Shown in pieces: positions 34,366 to 43,567 of a stretch of DNA of 64,000 bases. The stretch is from Cryomorpha sp963836915. Its GTDB lineage: Bacteria; Bacteroidota; Bacteroidia; Flavobacteriales_D; Cryomorphaceae. The translations under genes were made by a program, and so were the position numbers. Under the pieces are notes generated by a model that was not told where the DNA came from, made no database searches, and saw only the letters and a program-made list of their open reading frames with translations. Within the stretch, counting starts at the first letter, position 1. The number at the start of each line of letters is the position of its first letter. The stretch is from contig CAWILH010000002.1 in assembly GCA_963836915.1 (NCBI GenBank), forward strand, positions 1 through 64,000. Direction: 5' to 3'.

Positions 34366-34419
34366 TACTCATAAAACAATTAGTTTTTAAAGGTATTCGT
34401 GAGATCGCTTCGCTAAGTT
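34366..34419. repeat. 54-bp dispersed repeat inserted in the dead maturase (copy 2)
   Basis: Begins TACTCAT and ends CGTGAGATCGCTTCGCTAAGTT. It interrupts the maturase between AYAW and GGWAV. The ends are conserved and the middle is diverged relative to copy 1. Confidence 0.7.
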
Positions 34420-34517
34420 CGCGTGCGGCTCCATGCATACGCTTGGTCGGGTTTAATCCCTAGACGTATCAGGTTTTTCCGTTTACGTTCTCCTACCACC
34501 AGCTGGCTCAATCGCTA

Positions 34518-34538
34518 AAATAGTCCACCGGACTATTT
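34518..34538. repeat. Hairpin insertion in the maturase remnant
   Basis: AAATAGTCC acc GGACTATTT is a perfect 9-bp stem with a three-base loop. It lies in about 60 bp of sequence that has no place in the maturase reading frame (between IWHDW and RKRKNL). Confidence 0.6.
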
Positions 34539-34719
34539 CTTAACGCTCTGCCCTCCAATCATGCCATATGCAGTAGCGCAGACGGTTGCGCAACCATCCT
34601 TCTACCTTTTGTAATTTGGCATAGATATTTGCCATACGGTAGTGATTTACCCAATGATGCTGGGGTAAATTATCGACCGCAAGAAAGTGTACCTGTTGAT
34701 GGAATTTTATCTAGGTTTT

Positions 34720-34937
34720 GAACCAGAAGTGAAAAAGACTACTTTCAACTGGACTACTTCGGTGCTCAATGAATTTATGCTTCACCAACCTGAAAAGTAT
34801 TACGAGACTGTAAATTTAACTGTGTCACAACGAAAAAATAGATAAATCTAAATATCTATAAAAAACATGCTTGGTGATACGGCTTACCATGCACTTAACC
34901 CGTAAACCTTGATCCCCGGCCCAAAAAACCACCGCTA
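34720..34937. other. Non-coding stretch between intron remnant and GH15 gene
   Basis: AT-rich, with a short plus-strand ORF (from 34699, about 48 codons) of no recognisable family. I see no RNA gene or clear terminator. It may contain remains of the array or of the intron 5' side. Confidence 0.4.
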
Positions 34938-36728
34938 TCAAATCTCCCTTAAAAATCCCGGTTTATTCTTTCGGTCATTGATGCGGGCGGCGGCGTTTAC
35001 CAAACCTACATGGCTATAAGCCTGCGGGAAGTTGCCCCACATCGATCCATCGCGCTCATCCACATCTTCGCTCAGAAGCCCTACGTGATTGCTATAGCTT
35101 ATTATTTCTTCAAAGGCTTCCATGGCATCATCCACGCGGCCTACACAGGCAAGCGCTTCGGCGTACCAGAAGCCGCAGATGAGAAAGGTCGTCTCGGGCT
35201 CGCCAAAATCATCGGCCTGCTTATAGCGGTAGAAGAGTCCCTTGCCAGCCCGCAGGTCTTTCTCCAGAGCCTTTAGATGATCCTTCGCCCGGTCAGAGTG
35301 GTGGGGGATATAGCCCATGATGATGAGCTGGAGTGTGCTGGCATCCATATGTACATCGCCTATGCCACGGGCGTAGGCCTTGCGGTCGGTGAGGTAACAC
35401 TTGCTGATCAGAGCATCTGCGCGATCTATCAATTTTTGCGCACGCACTTGGAGCGGCTTGTTCTCGAGCTTTTGGGCTATCAAGCGCGCGGCATTGCTTC
35501 CCGCCCATTGAAAAAGGTTGGTATAGGCGTGCTGGTAGGCCAAGTTTCGAAACTCCCATATTCCCGCATCGGCTTCATCGATGGTCATCTCGATTTTATC
35601 AAGCACTGAACTCACCAGCCGGTCGGTCTCCGCGCCAGGATGATCTTTGAAGCGATCATCCACATAGAGCGGTAAGATTGCCAAGAGTATCTGCCCATAA
35701 ACATCATTTTGAATGTGGGTATAAGCATCATTTCCAGTTCGCACGGGCGTATTGTCAAGATAGCCCGGCAGGTCGTGCTCCAATTCGGTGAGTACCGCTT
35801 CTCCTCCTATCCCGTACAGTGGCTGTATGCGCTTCCCATCGGCCAGGGGTATGTTGGTGATGTACGAGAAGTACTTCTCCATCTCTTCAAAATGGCCTAT
35901 ATTATTGAAGGCATTTAGGGTATAATAAGTGTCCCGCATCCAGCAATAGCGGTAATCCCAGTTGCGCGTGCTTCCCGGCGATTCGGGCAGCGATGTGGTG
36001 GGCGATGCGATGATGCCGCCGGTATCTTCGTACTGACAGATCTTCAGCGCCAGTGCAGAACGTATCACCGCTTCTTGGTAGAGCGGGCCTATACTGGTAG
36101 ATTTCACCCAGCGCTGCCAATAATTGCGCGTGCGCGTGAGAAAGGTCTCGCAGGTCTCTTGCAGGGCACCTTCGAGCGGCACACCGTACGAAAGGATCAT
36201 ATAGCAGGTCTCCCGAAGCACAAATTCGGTTCCATCCAAAATATAGCTCAGCGGAATATTGGTGGTAAGGCGCAGCGATTCTTCCAGCCCACTATAGCGT
36301 ATATGATTGCTGCCCCGCTCCACATCCAGCTCTTTTTTACCATAATCGCCTACGGGCAGGCAGGTGGCCTTCACGCGTGGGAATCCATCTACCGGCTCTA
36401 TCTTCCGTATCAAGAACGCCGGCCGGTAGTACCGGTCATTTTGCATAAATCGCGGTGCAAAGTCGGTGACGCGGTAGCTTCCATCGCCAGTGCTTATCAG
36501 CGTGGTAAGGATGTTGGTATTTGAAACATACTTCTGGTTGCATTGATAGTCTTTTGCAGCAGGCTTTATGCTAAATTGACCGCCCTTTTGCCCCGCTATC
36601 AATTCGCCAAATACAAAAGTGCTGTCGAAGCGCGGCAGGCACATCCATGTTATATTGGTGTCGGTGCCGATCAGCGCCAAGAAAGCGCAATTGCCAATAA
36701 GTCCGTAATTGTATTGATGTTTTGCCAT
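34938..36728 (-). CDS. Glycoside hydrolase family 15 protein (glucoamylase/trehalase-like)
   Basis: 596 residues. An N-terminal beta-sandwich domain (YGLIGNCAFLALIGTDTNITWMCLPRFDS) is the trehalase-like N-domain. The (alpha/alpha)6 catalytic domain follows, with NWDYRYCWMRDTYYTLNAF (general acid region), NDAYTHIQNDVYGQILLA, and the C-terminal GLLSEDVDERDGSMWGNFPQAYSHVGLVNAA, which contains the second catalytic Glu/Asp motif. No signal peptide, so it is cytoplasmic. With otsA/otsB 21 kb away, trehalose or short glucans are likely substrates, but this is inference. Confidence 0.9.
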   Translation of the reverse strand: MAKHQYNYGLIGNCAFLALIGTDTNITWMCLPRFDSTFVFGELIAGQKGGQFSIKPAAKDYQCNQKYVSNTNILTTLISTGDGSYRVTDFAPRFMQNDRYYRPAFLIRKIEPVDGFPRVKATCLPVGDYGKKELDVERGSNHIRYSGLEESLRLTTNIPLSYILDGTEFVLRETCYMILSYGVPLEGALQETCETFLTRTRNYWQRWVKSTSIGPLYQEAVIRSALALKICQYEDTGGIIASPTTSLPESPGSTRNWDYRYCWMRDTYYTLNAFNNIGHFEEMEKYFSYITNIPLADGKRIQPLYGIGGEAVLTELEHDLPGYLDNTPVRTGNDAYTHIQNDVYGQILLAILPLYVDDRFKDHPGAETDRLVSSVLDKIEMTIDEADAGIWEFRNLAYQHAYTNLFQWAGSNAARLIAQKLENKPLQVRAQKLIDRADALISKCYLTDRKAYARGIGDVHMDASTLQLIIMGYIPHHSDRAKDHLKALEKDLRAGKGLFYRYKQADDFGEPETTFLICGFWYAEALACVGRVDDAMEAFEEIISYSNHVGLLSEDVDERDGSMWGNFPQAYSHVGLVNAAARINDRKNKPGFLREI

Positions 36729-36826
36729 TTTTGGTTCTTTGGTGGATTAGACCTATTTTAAGCGGTTTGGTTCTCTAGTTCTCTCACAGTGGGGTAGAAT
36801 TGGTTCAGGCTATTCTGCCAATGTTT

Positions 36827-38347
36827 TTAACGTCTTTTAATTCCCAATACGCCAAGAATCCCACGGGTCACTTCACGCACCACCGTTCGCGTCACCGAGC
36901 TTGCCATGATGGTTTCAAAAGTGCTTTTTTTAGTTCGCGAGGTACGGGTGGTTTTTACCACTTCCACTTCTTTCGCTTTGACTTCTTCGGCTTTCGCCAA
37001 TTTTGCGGTAAGCAGCTCGTAGGCGCTCTCCCGATCTACTTCCTGATTATATTTCGGTATGAGCTGGCTCTTTTTGAGCACCTGTTCGATCTCTCGATCG
37101 GTAAGGATATCCATGCGCGATTGAGGCGCTTTCAGTAGCGTGTGTACCACCGGTGTGGGTCGTCCTTTCTCATTGAGCAATGTGATGAATGCTTCTCCTA
37201 TACCCATGGCGGTGAGCAGTTGATCGGTCTCGTAAAACTCCGTGATGGGGTAGTTTTGAGCTACTTGCCTTATGGCTTTACGATCATTTGCCGTAAAGGC
37301 GCGCAAAGCATGTTGCACTTTCATACCGAGCTGCCCGAGCACATCATCGGGTATGTCGGTGGGCAATTGGGTACAGAAAAAGATCCCCACGCCCTTCGAT
37401 CGGATCAGTTTTATGATGGTTTCCAATTGGTCGCGCAGGGCTTTCGATGCTTCTTCAAACATCAGGTGGGCTTCATCAATAAAGATCACGAGTTCAGGCC
37501 GCTCGGCATCGCCCCTTTCGGGAAATTTCTCGTAGATCTCGGCCAGCAGACACAGCATAAAGGTTGAAAATAATGCCGGCTTGCTCTGCATATCGGCCAG
37601 CCTGATCGTGCTTATCATCCCGCGGCCATTGGCATCGAGACGCACCAGATCGTTTACATCGGTACTTACTTCGCCAAAAAAACGCGACGCACCCTGCTGC
37701 TCCAGCGCCAGCAATTTTCGCATGATGGCACCCACGCTACTGGTGCTTACCAGCCCATACGAGCGCTGCACTTCATCTTTGGCCGCACCGGTGATGTGTT
37801 GCAGGGCAGCCCTGAAATCCTTTATGTCGAGCACGGGTAGGTGGTGATCATCGCAGTATTTGAAAGTAAGCGCCACAATACCTTCCTGTGTATCGTTGAG
37901 CCCTAGAATCTTGCTGAGCAGTACGGGGCCAAACTCGCTGATAGTGGCACGCAGCCTTACTCCCGGCTCATCGGAGAGTGACATAAGCTCGAGCGGGAAG
38001 GCCAGCGGTAGCCAGCTTTCGCCAATCTTGGCGTGGCGCTCATCTATTTTGGGATGCGGATTTCCCCCCGCAGCCAGTCCGCTCAGGTCGCCCTTTATAT
38101 CCATCAATAATACCGGCACTCCCGCCTTTGAGAGCCCTTCGGCAATTCCTTGCAGCGTCTTGGTCTTGCCCGTGCCGGTGGCTCCCGAAATGAGTCCGTG
38201 GCGGTTGAACATACTCAGGGGCGCGCGCACTTGGAGGCCTTCTACCGCTTCGCCTTCGTGCATGGCGCCGCCCATCAAAATAGAATCTCCTTTGAAAGTA
38301 TATGCGGCTTTTATAGCTTCCGCAAAGGCGGTTGAATCATTACTCAT
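36827..38347 (-). CDS. DUF853 family HerA-like ATPase
   Basis: 506 residues. The P-loop NTPase of the HerA/FtsK superfamily, DUF853 group: Walker A GLISGATGTGKTKTLQGIAEGLSK (about residue 55), LLMDIKGDLSGLA, Walker B LVIFIDEAHLMFEEA, and sensor GIFFCTQLPTDIPDDVLGQLG. The C-terminal region (residues about 440-505) is basic and Ser/Thr-rich. Homologues are widespread in bacteria; the function is unclear, possibly DNA translocation. Intact, monocistronic, in the same direction as the GH15 gene 98 bp away. Confidence 0.9.
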   Translation of the reverse strand: MSNDSTAFAEAIKAAYTFKGDSILMGGAMHEGEAVEGLQVRAPLSMFNRHGLISGATGTGKTKTLQGIAEGLSKAGVPVLLMDIKGDLSGLAAGGNPHPKIDERHAKIGESWLPLAFPLELMSLSDEPGVRLRATISEFGPVLLSKILGLNDTQEGIVALTFKYCDDHHLPVLDIKDFRAALQHITGAAKDEVQRSYGLVSTSSVGAIMRKLLALEQQGASRFFGEVSTDVNDLVRLDANGRGMISTIRLADMQSKPALFSTFMLCLLAEIYEKFPERGDAERPELVIFIDEAHLMFEEASKALRDQLETIIKLIRSKGVGIFFCTQLPTDIPDDVLGQLGMKVQHALRAFTANDRKAIRQVAQNYPITEFYETDQLLTAMGIGEAFITLLNEKGRPTPVVHTLLKAPQSRMDILTDREIEQVLKKSQLIPKYNQEVDRESAYELLTAKLAKAEEVKAKEVEVVKTTRTSRTKKSTFETIMASSVTRTVVREVTRGILGVLGIKRR

Positions 38348-38754
38348 TCTAAAATTTTAATCATTATTTAACCCTGTTTTTAATTAGGTTCTAGTCAGAA
38401 TATTAAAATCATTCTATTCTTGTATGCCCGATTTATGCACGGACTTCCTGTCGCGGCGAATTTAGGAATTTTGGTTTTGCCTTAAGCCGGGTGGGTGAAA
38501 ACTTGTCGGGTAAATAATCTGAAGCCCTTCAAGGTCGAACCCCTGCAGAACCCCGCCAAAGAGCATCTGCACGTCCATTTTGGGAAGCTCATACTTGTGG
38601 CATTATCGGCCGCCCGCACAGGGTCGAGCCTGTGAACCGGCTCTAGTCATAATGGGAAGCTATTTCTATTTTTGCGGAAGCAATACCGTCTTCACGGTTG
38701 TCCAAAAGATGATTACGATTAAAACCATTCTTCTATATTTGAGCTTCAAAAAAA
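38348..38754. other. Intergenic region upstream of DUF853 and DPP III genes
   Basis: 407 bp between divergent genes. It contains a small hairpin CACAGG-GTCGAG-CCTGTG (38617-38634), two copies of GGGAAGCT about 75 bp apart, and a -7 element at 38734. No ORF with recognisable similarity and no tRNA was seen. Confidence 0.5.
38734..38741 (+). promoter_or_regulatory. -7 promoter element of the DPP III gene
   Basis: TATATTTG fits TAnnTTTG, 13 bases before the ATG at 38755, implying a very short leader. Confidence 0.45.
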
Positions 38755-40818
38755 ATGATAGAACCCATGACTAGCTCCTTCCTAAAAATTTCTGGTATCG
38801 CTGTAAGCATCCTGTTCCTGACTTCCTGTGGTGATCAGGGCGCAGAGAAAAGCGCTGCCGAGACGGCCGACTCTACCGCTGCCGACGACTTTATGTATAT
38901 GACGGAGCAGTTTGACGATATCAAAATCATACGCTATCAAATTCCGGCGTGGGATGAACTCTCGATGAACAATAAGAAGTTGGCCTACTACCTTACCCAA
39001 GCCGGACTGGCCGGAAGGGATATGATGTACGATCAAAATTACCGCCATAATCTGGTGATACGAAGAACACTGGAAGACGCTTACCGCGCGTATGAAGGCG
39101 ATAAGGAAGCTGCCGACTGGAAGGCTTTTGAGACCTACCTGAAGAAAATCTGGTTCTCGAACGGAATCCATCACCACTATTCCCATGATAAATTTGAGCC
39201 GGGATTTACACGTGAATATTTAGGCAAATTGATGGAAGCTAGCGGCGGTAAGTTGTCGGAAGAAGTGCTGAATGTGATCTTCGATCCGTCCATCGATGCT
39301 AAAAAGGTCACAAAGGATGCTACCAAGGATCTGGTTTTGGCCAGCGCTATTAATTTTTATGGCCCGAATGTGACCACCGCCGATGTGGAGAGCTATTACA
39401 AGAAGCTGATGGCCGATAAAGACCCGGAGCGGCCTATATCTTATGGGCTTAACTCACGATTGGTAAAAGACTCTACCGGCACGCTATCTGAAAAGGTATG
39501 GAAAGTAGGCGGGATGTACAGCGCTTCATTGATAAAAGTGATAGGGTGGCTGGAGAAGGCAACGAGTGTAGCTGAGAATCCGCAGCAGAAAGAAGCGCTT
39601 GAGCTTTTGATCGAATATTACCGTACGGGGGATCTTAAGAAATGGGATGATTATAATATCGCTTGGGTGAAGGATACGACCAGCACAGTAGATTATATCA
39701 ATGGGTTTGTGGAAGTGTATAATGACCCGCTCGGCTACCGAGGCTCTTATGAGAATATCGTTGAGATTCGTGATCTGGATGCATCCAAAAAGATGAAGGT
39801 GATCGCCGAGAATGCACAGTATTTTGAAGATGTATCGTCTATCATGGATGAGCATAAAAAGAGCAAGGTGGTAGGGATATCCTATAATTTTATCAATGTA
39901 GCCGGCGAAGCTGGAGATGCTTCTCCATCTACCCCTATTGGTGTAAACTTGCCCAATGCCAACTGGATACGTGCGGAGCATGGATCTAAATCGGTAAGTC
40001 TGGGTAATATCGTAGGCGCCTATGATAAGGCTGGTACATCCGGATTTTTGAAAGAATTCAGTAATGACAGCAACGAGATCATGCTCTCTAAGAAATATGG
40101 GAAGCAAGCCGATAAATTGCTTACCGCACTACACGAGGTCATCGGCCACGCTAGCGGAAAGATCAATCCCGGAGTTGGCACTCCGAAGGAAACGATGAAG
40201 AACTATTCTTCTACCCTTGAAGAAGCGCGTGCCGACCTCGTAGCACTCTACTATATGCTCGACCCGAAGCTTATCGAAATGGGAGTAATGGACGACCTTG
40301 ACGTGGGGCGCCATGCCTATGATGACTATATCAAGAACGGCCTTATGCTTCAGCTGCGCCGCTTAAAGGCAGGCGAGATCATCGAAGAAGACCATATGCG
40401 AAACCGGCAGTTAAATGCTTCATGGGCATTCGAAAAGGGCGAAGCTGAAAATGTGATCTCTCAGGTGAAGCGCGATGGAAAGACCTATTTTGAAATCAAT
40501 GATTACGATAAGCTGCGAACCATCTTCGGCGATCTGCTACGGGAGATTCAGCGCATAAAATCTGAAGGAGACTTCCCGGCAGCGCAGGCGCTGGTAGAAG
40601 ATTATGGCGTACAGGTAGATCAGGCAATCCACGCTGAGATGCTCGAGCGCTCGGCACAGTTTGACAGTGCACCATACGGTGGCTTTATCAATCCGCGCCT
40701 AGTGCCGGTTGAAGAAGATGGTTTTATAACCGATATCAAGGTTGAATACCCTACCGATTTTGCAGGTCAGATGCTGGAGTACGACGAAAAGTACACCACG
40801 CTTCCGGATGTGAATTAA
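38755..40818 (+). CDS. Dipeptidyl-peptidase III family (M49) lipoprotein
   Basis: 687 residues. A lipoprotein signal (ISGIAVSILFLTSCGDQG) is followed by the M49 catalytic domain. The zinc motif is HEVIGH (residues about 460-465, the HEXXGH form) and the third ligand lies in TLEEARADLVALYYM (about 490). Upstream SPSTPIGVNLPNANWIR is also typical. It removes dipeptides from peptide N-termini on the periplasmic or outer-membrane side. The ATG at 38767 is an alternative start that fits the signal peptide better. Confidence 0.92.
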   Translation: MIEPMTSSFLKISGIAVSILFLTSCGDQGAEKSAAETADSTAADDFMYMTEQFDDIKIIRYQIPAWDELSMNNKKLAYYLTQAGLAGRDMMYDQNYRHNLVIRRTLEDAYRAYEGDKEAADWKAFETYLKKIWFSNGIHHHYSHDKFEPGFTREYLGKLMEASGGKLSEEVLNVIFDPSIDAKKVTKDATKDLVLASAINFYGPNVTTADVESYYKKLMADKDPERPISYGLNSRLVKDSTGTLSEKVWKVGGMYSASLIKVIGWLEKATSVAENPQQKEALELLIEYYRTGDLKKWDDYNIAWVKDTTSTVDYINGFVEVYNDPLGYRGSYENIVEIRDLDASKKMKVIAENAQYFEDVSSIMDEHKKSKVVGISYNFINVAGEAGDASPSTPIGVNLPNANWIRAEHGSKSVSLGNIVGAYDKAGTSGFLKEFSNDSNEIMLSKKYGKQADKLLTALHEVIGHASGKINPGVGTPKETMKNYSSTLEEARADLVALYYMLDPKLIEMGVMDDLDVGRHAYDDYIKNGLMLQLRRLKAGEIIEEDHMRNRQLNASWAFEKGEAENVISQVKRDGKTYFEINDYDKLRTIFGDLLREIQRIKSEGDFPAAQALVEDYGVQVDQAIHAEMLERSAQFDSAPYGGFINPRLVPVEEDGFITDIKVEYPTDFAGQMLEYDEKYTTLPDVN

Positions 40819-40823
40819 ACTTT

Positions 40824-40925
40824 AGAGTCGTGAGTCGTGAGTCTCGATTTGAGTCGAGAGAGGTGAGTCGCGAGTCTCGAGGTGAGTCGGAAATATTGAG
40901 AAGTGAGTCGGAAGTATTGAGCCAT
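40824..40925. repeat. Short degenerate GAGTC-rich repeat
   Basis: Irregular reiterations of GTGAGTC and GAGTCGNGAGTCTCG, including the small palindrome GAGTCTCGA, follow the DPP III gene. Low-complexity, non-coding. Confidence 0.75.
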
Positions 40926-40994
40926 GCGAAGAGATGCTGAATAGGTGGTGAATTTTCCGATACATTCGGGACGAATCTAGACTCACAGGTGAGC

Positions 40995-41461
40995 TGATGG
41001 TGTTCCTGGATGATGCTGATCGAAGATAGACCCCGCGGGTTTTTGAAACCCGCGGGGTCTGAAATGTATGATGGTGCTTGCGAACAAATAGAAGCGCAGC
41101 GCATCACACAAGGCTCACAGCATTTCATTTGAAATTTGTATCGATACATATGAAGGCATCACCGCGCTGAGCTTGCCAATCCGTAAAGAGATATTTTGAT
41201 GTTGTTCCTGCATGATGCTGATCGAAGATAGACCCCGCGGGTTTTTAAAACCCGCGGGGTCTGAAATGTATGATGGTGCTTGCGAACAAATAGAAGCGTA
41301 GCGCATCGCAAGGCTCACAGCATTTCATTTGAAATTAGTACCGATTCAAATGAAGGCATGACCGTGCTGAGCTTACCAATCCATAAAAAGATATTTTGAT
41401 GTTGTTCCTGCATGATGCTGATCGAAGATAGACCCCGCGGGTTTTAAAAACCCGCGGGGTC
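40995..41461. repeat. Three-copy tandem repeat, period about 200 bp, with 31-bp palindrome
   Basis: The palindrome GACCCCGCGGGTTT...AAACCCGCGGGGTC recurs at 41029, 41231 and 41431 (periods 202 and 200). It is preceded each time by TCCTG(C/G)ATGATGCTGATCG and followed in the first two copies by GAAATGTATGATGGTGCTTG. The third copy ends right after the palindrome. No coding potential is supported; ORFs here come from the repeat. The stretch 40926-40994 holds nothing else I can name. Confidence 0.92.
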
Positions 41462-41589
41462 TCGTAATGGGAGACGCTCTGGATGACAAGAGCCGTCCGG
41501 AGACAAAATCCGATGTGAATCCTAGGCCTACCAAAATGGAACGACCATCTGGGAGTCCGTATGGAAAACCAAGCACCGAGCACCAAAAA
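41462..41589. other. Spacer between repeats and ACMSD gene
   Basis: 128 bp without recognisable features. Confidence 0.4.
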
Positions 41590-42594
41590 CTAAAAACTCC
41601 CTCTCTCGAGACCCAGCCATTCCAAGGCGGCGCCGTGCAAGAGTTTTTCTTTGATGCCATTGGTATAAGGCATGGACTTGATCAAGGTGCCGGGCGCAAG
41701 TTCGCCGAGGGGGAAGGGATAGTCGGTGCCGAGTGCGATGCGGTCAGCGCCAAAGATGTCGACCACAAAGTCGAGTGCTTTAGGGTCGTGCACGAGTGAG
41801 TCGATCCAAAATTGGCCGATATAATCACGCGGGTTTATGGCATTGTCTATCGCGCAAAGGTCGGGGCGCACATTGAAGCCATGCGCTATGCGGCCTATGG
41901 TGCTCGGGAAAGATCCGCCGCCATGTGCGAAGGAGACGCGGAGCTTTGGCAGTCTCTGAAAAATACCGCCAAAGATCATGGAACATATGGCAAGGCTCGT
42001 CTCTGCTGGCATTCCCACCAACCAGGGCAGCCAGTACCGCTCCATTTTTTGCTTGCCCATCATGTCCCAAGGATGGACAAATACCGCCATATCAAGATCC
42101 TGACAGGCTTCAAAGAAGGGAAAAAGGTTGGGATCATTTAGGTTCCAATCATTCACATGGCTGCCGATCTCGACCCCGGCCAGACCAATACTCTTGCACC
42201 GCTCCAGCTCTTCTATGGCCATATCGGGTTCTTGAAGGGGCACCGTGCCAAGGCCAACGAACCGTTTTGGATAGCGGACTACAATCTCGGCAATATGATC
42301 GTTTAGAAATTTGGATACTTCGAGGCAATCATCGGGCTTGGCCCAATAGCTGAACATGACAGGAACGGTACTGAGCACCTGAACATCTACGTGGTGCTGC
42401 CTGCACTCCTTGAGCCGGGCTTCGGCGTCCCAGCAATTATCTTCGATCTCCCTGAAAAACTTATTGTCCATCATCATCCGCGCGCAGCAGGGCTTGTGAT
42501 GATCAAGGTGAATAAAACCACCATAACCGAAACGTTCCCGAAAGTTTGGGATATTTTCCGGAAGGATATGGGTGTGAATATCAATGGTAAACAT
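41590..42594 (-). CDS. Amidohydrolase, aminocarboxymuconate-semialdehyde decarboxylase-like (ACMSD)
   Basis: 334 residues, amidohydrolase_2 fold. The metal ligands are in MFTIDIHTHILPE (HxH), then FVHPWDMMGKQKMERYWLPWLVGMPAETSLA (His), RVSFAHGGGSFP (His), and GADRIALGTDYPFPLGE (Asp). The HPWDMMG and PWLVGMPAETSLA segments point to ACMSD, which decarboxylates a kynurenine-pathway intermediate. No other kynurenine-pathway gene is in the window. It overlaps hemB by 14 bases and is the last gene of an operon with yidD and hemB. Confidence 0.88.
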   Translation of the reverse strand: MFTIDIHTHILPENIPNFRERFGYGGFIHLDHHKPCCARMMMDNKFFREIEDNCWDAEARLKECRQHHVDVQVLSTVPVMFSYWAKPDDCLEVSKFLNDHIAEIVVRYPKRFVGLGTVPLQEPDMAIEELERCKSIGLAGVEIGSHVNDWNLNDPNLFPFFEACQDLDMAVFVHPWDMMGKQKMERYWLPWLVGMPAETSLAICSMIFGGIFQRLPKLRVSFAHGGGSFPSTIGRIAHGFNVRPDLCAIDNAINPRDYIGQFWIDSLVHDPKALDFVVDIFGADRIALGTDYPFPLGELAPGTLIKSMPYTNGIKEKLLHGAALEWLGLERGSF

Positions 42595-43567
42595 AGCCCG
42601 ATCGGATCAAATTGGCGTATTCTTTGGCGAAATAAGTGAGTATGATGTCGGCTCCGGCGCGCTTAATGCTGTAGAGTGTCTCTACCATTGCCTTGTCGCC
42701 ATCGAGCCAGCCTTTTTCTACAGCGGCCTTTTGCATGGCATATTCGCCACTTACATTATAAGCCGCTATGGGCAAGGTGCTTACCGCTTTCAGCTCAGCG
42801 ATTACATCGAGGTAGCAAAGGGCGGGTTTTATCATGAGCATATCGGCGCCTTCTTCTTCGTCGAGTAGCGCTTCACGGATGGCCTCAAGGCTATTTGCAG
42901 GATCCATCTGATAGGTTTTCTTATCGCCCGACTTGGGCGCAGACTCCAGCGCGTCGCGGAAGGGGCCGTAGAAGGCACTGGCATATTTGGCCGTGTAGGC
43001 CATGATGCTGGTGTGGGTATAGCCTTCGCGGTCCAGCTCGTGACGGATGTGGCCTACACGGCCATCCATCATATCGGATGGGCCTATAATGTCGATACCG
43101 GCCTGCGCCTGTGCTACCGACATTTTGGAAAGTATGGGAAGGGTGGGATCGTTTACGATCGCGCCATCTACTACCAGCCCATCATGCCCATCAGAACTGT
43201 AGGTGTCGATGGCGACATCACTCATCAAAACCACTTCGGGGAAGCGGCTTTTCACATCACGGATGGCATCGAGGTAGAAATTATCTTCTGCGTGGGAATA
43301 GCTGGCGTATTGATCTTTTAGCTTTTCGGCGACAGCCGGAAAAAGAACGAAGTTATTGATGCCAAGCCCCATGCAATAATCGATCTCGCTCAGCAGCTCT
43401 CTCCGTCCCAGCTGTGCCTGTCCAGGCAGGGACTTGATAGGGTTTCGCGCTGACTGATCGGCAGTAATAAATAAGGGATAGATCAATTGATCAAGGCGCA
43501 GGGTCGTCTCGCGCACCAGACTTCTGATACCGGGAGACTTTCTATTTCGGCGCGGTCTATTGATCAT
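42581..43567 (-). CDS. hemB: Porphobilinogen synthase (delta-aminolevulinic acid dehydratase)
   Basis: 328 residues. It condenses two 5-aminolevulinate molecules in haem synthesis. Diagnostic segments are RRNRKSPGIRSLVRET, GDGHDGLV-type metal region (SSDGHDGLVVDGAIVNDP), SPSDMMDGRVGHIR-like SDMMDGRVGHIRHELD, the first Lys in SIMAYTAKYASAFYGPFR, and the Schiff-base Lys in ADMLMIKPALCYLD. It overlaps the upstream lipoprotein gene by 11 bases and the ACMSD gene by 14, so the operon is tightly coupled. Confidence 0.96.
   Translation of the reverse strand: MINRPRRNRKSPGIRSLVRETTLRLDQLIYPLFITADQSARNPIKSLPGQAQLGRRELLSEIDYCMGLGINNFVLFPAVAEKLKDQYASYSHAEDNFYLDAIRDVKSRFPEVVLMSDVAIDTYSSDGHDGLVVDGAIVNDPTLPILSKMSVAQAQAGIDIIGPSDMMDGRVGHIRHELDREGYTHTSIMAYTAKYASAFYGPFRDALESAPKSGDKKTYQMDPANSLEAIREALLDEEEGADMLMIKPALCYLDVIAELKAVSTLPIAAYNVSGEYAMQKAAVEKGWLDGDKAMVETLYSIKRAGADIILTYFAKEYANLIRSGYVYH

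Larger units (their letters stand above)
34081..34720 (-). pseudogene. Group II intron remnant: maturase C-terminus, domains V and VI
   Basis: On the minus strand, fragments of an intron-encoded protein C-terminus appear in order: NHYRMANIYAKLQKVEGW, LRNRLRYCIWHDW, RKRKNLIRLGIKPDQAYAW, MGGWAVA, SPILITTITLERLVKRGYLS. Then comes an RNA end with domain V-like pairing (GAACCGCTGTATACGAGAACCG and TACAGTGGTGTGAGAGG) and a domain VI hairpin (CTCCGTCCC/GGGCGGAG), ending CTACTCGAT. The reverse-transcriptase part is missing. The coding fragments are separated by short insertions. It is non-functional. Confidence 0.8.

Noticed and set aside
34699..34845. 48-codon plus-strand ORF next to the intron remnant
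   Set aside because: No family and it overlaps decayed maturase sequence on the other strand; kept only as a note.
38617..38634. Possible tRNA or riboswitch in the intergenic hairpin
   Set aside because: Only one short stem is present, with no cloverleaf or conserved aptamer sequence.
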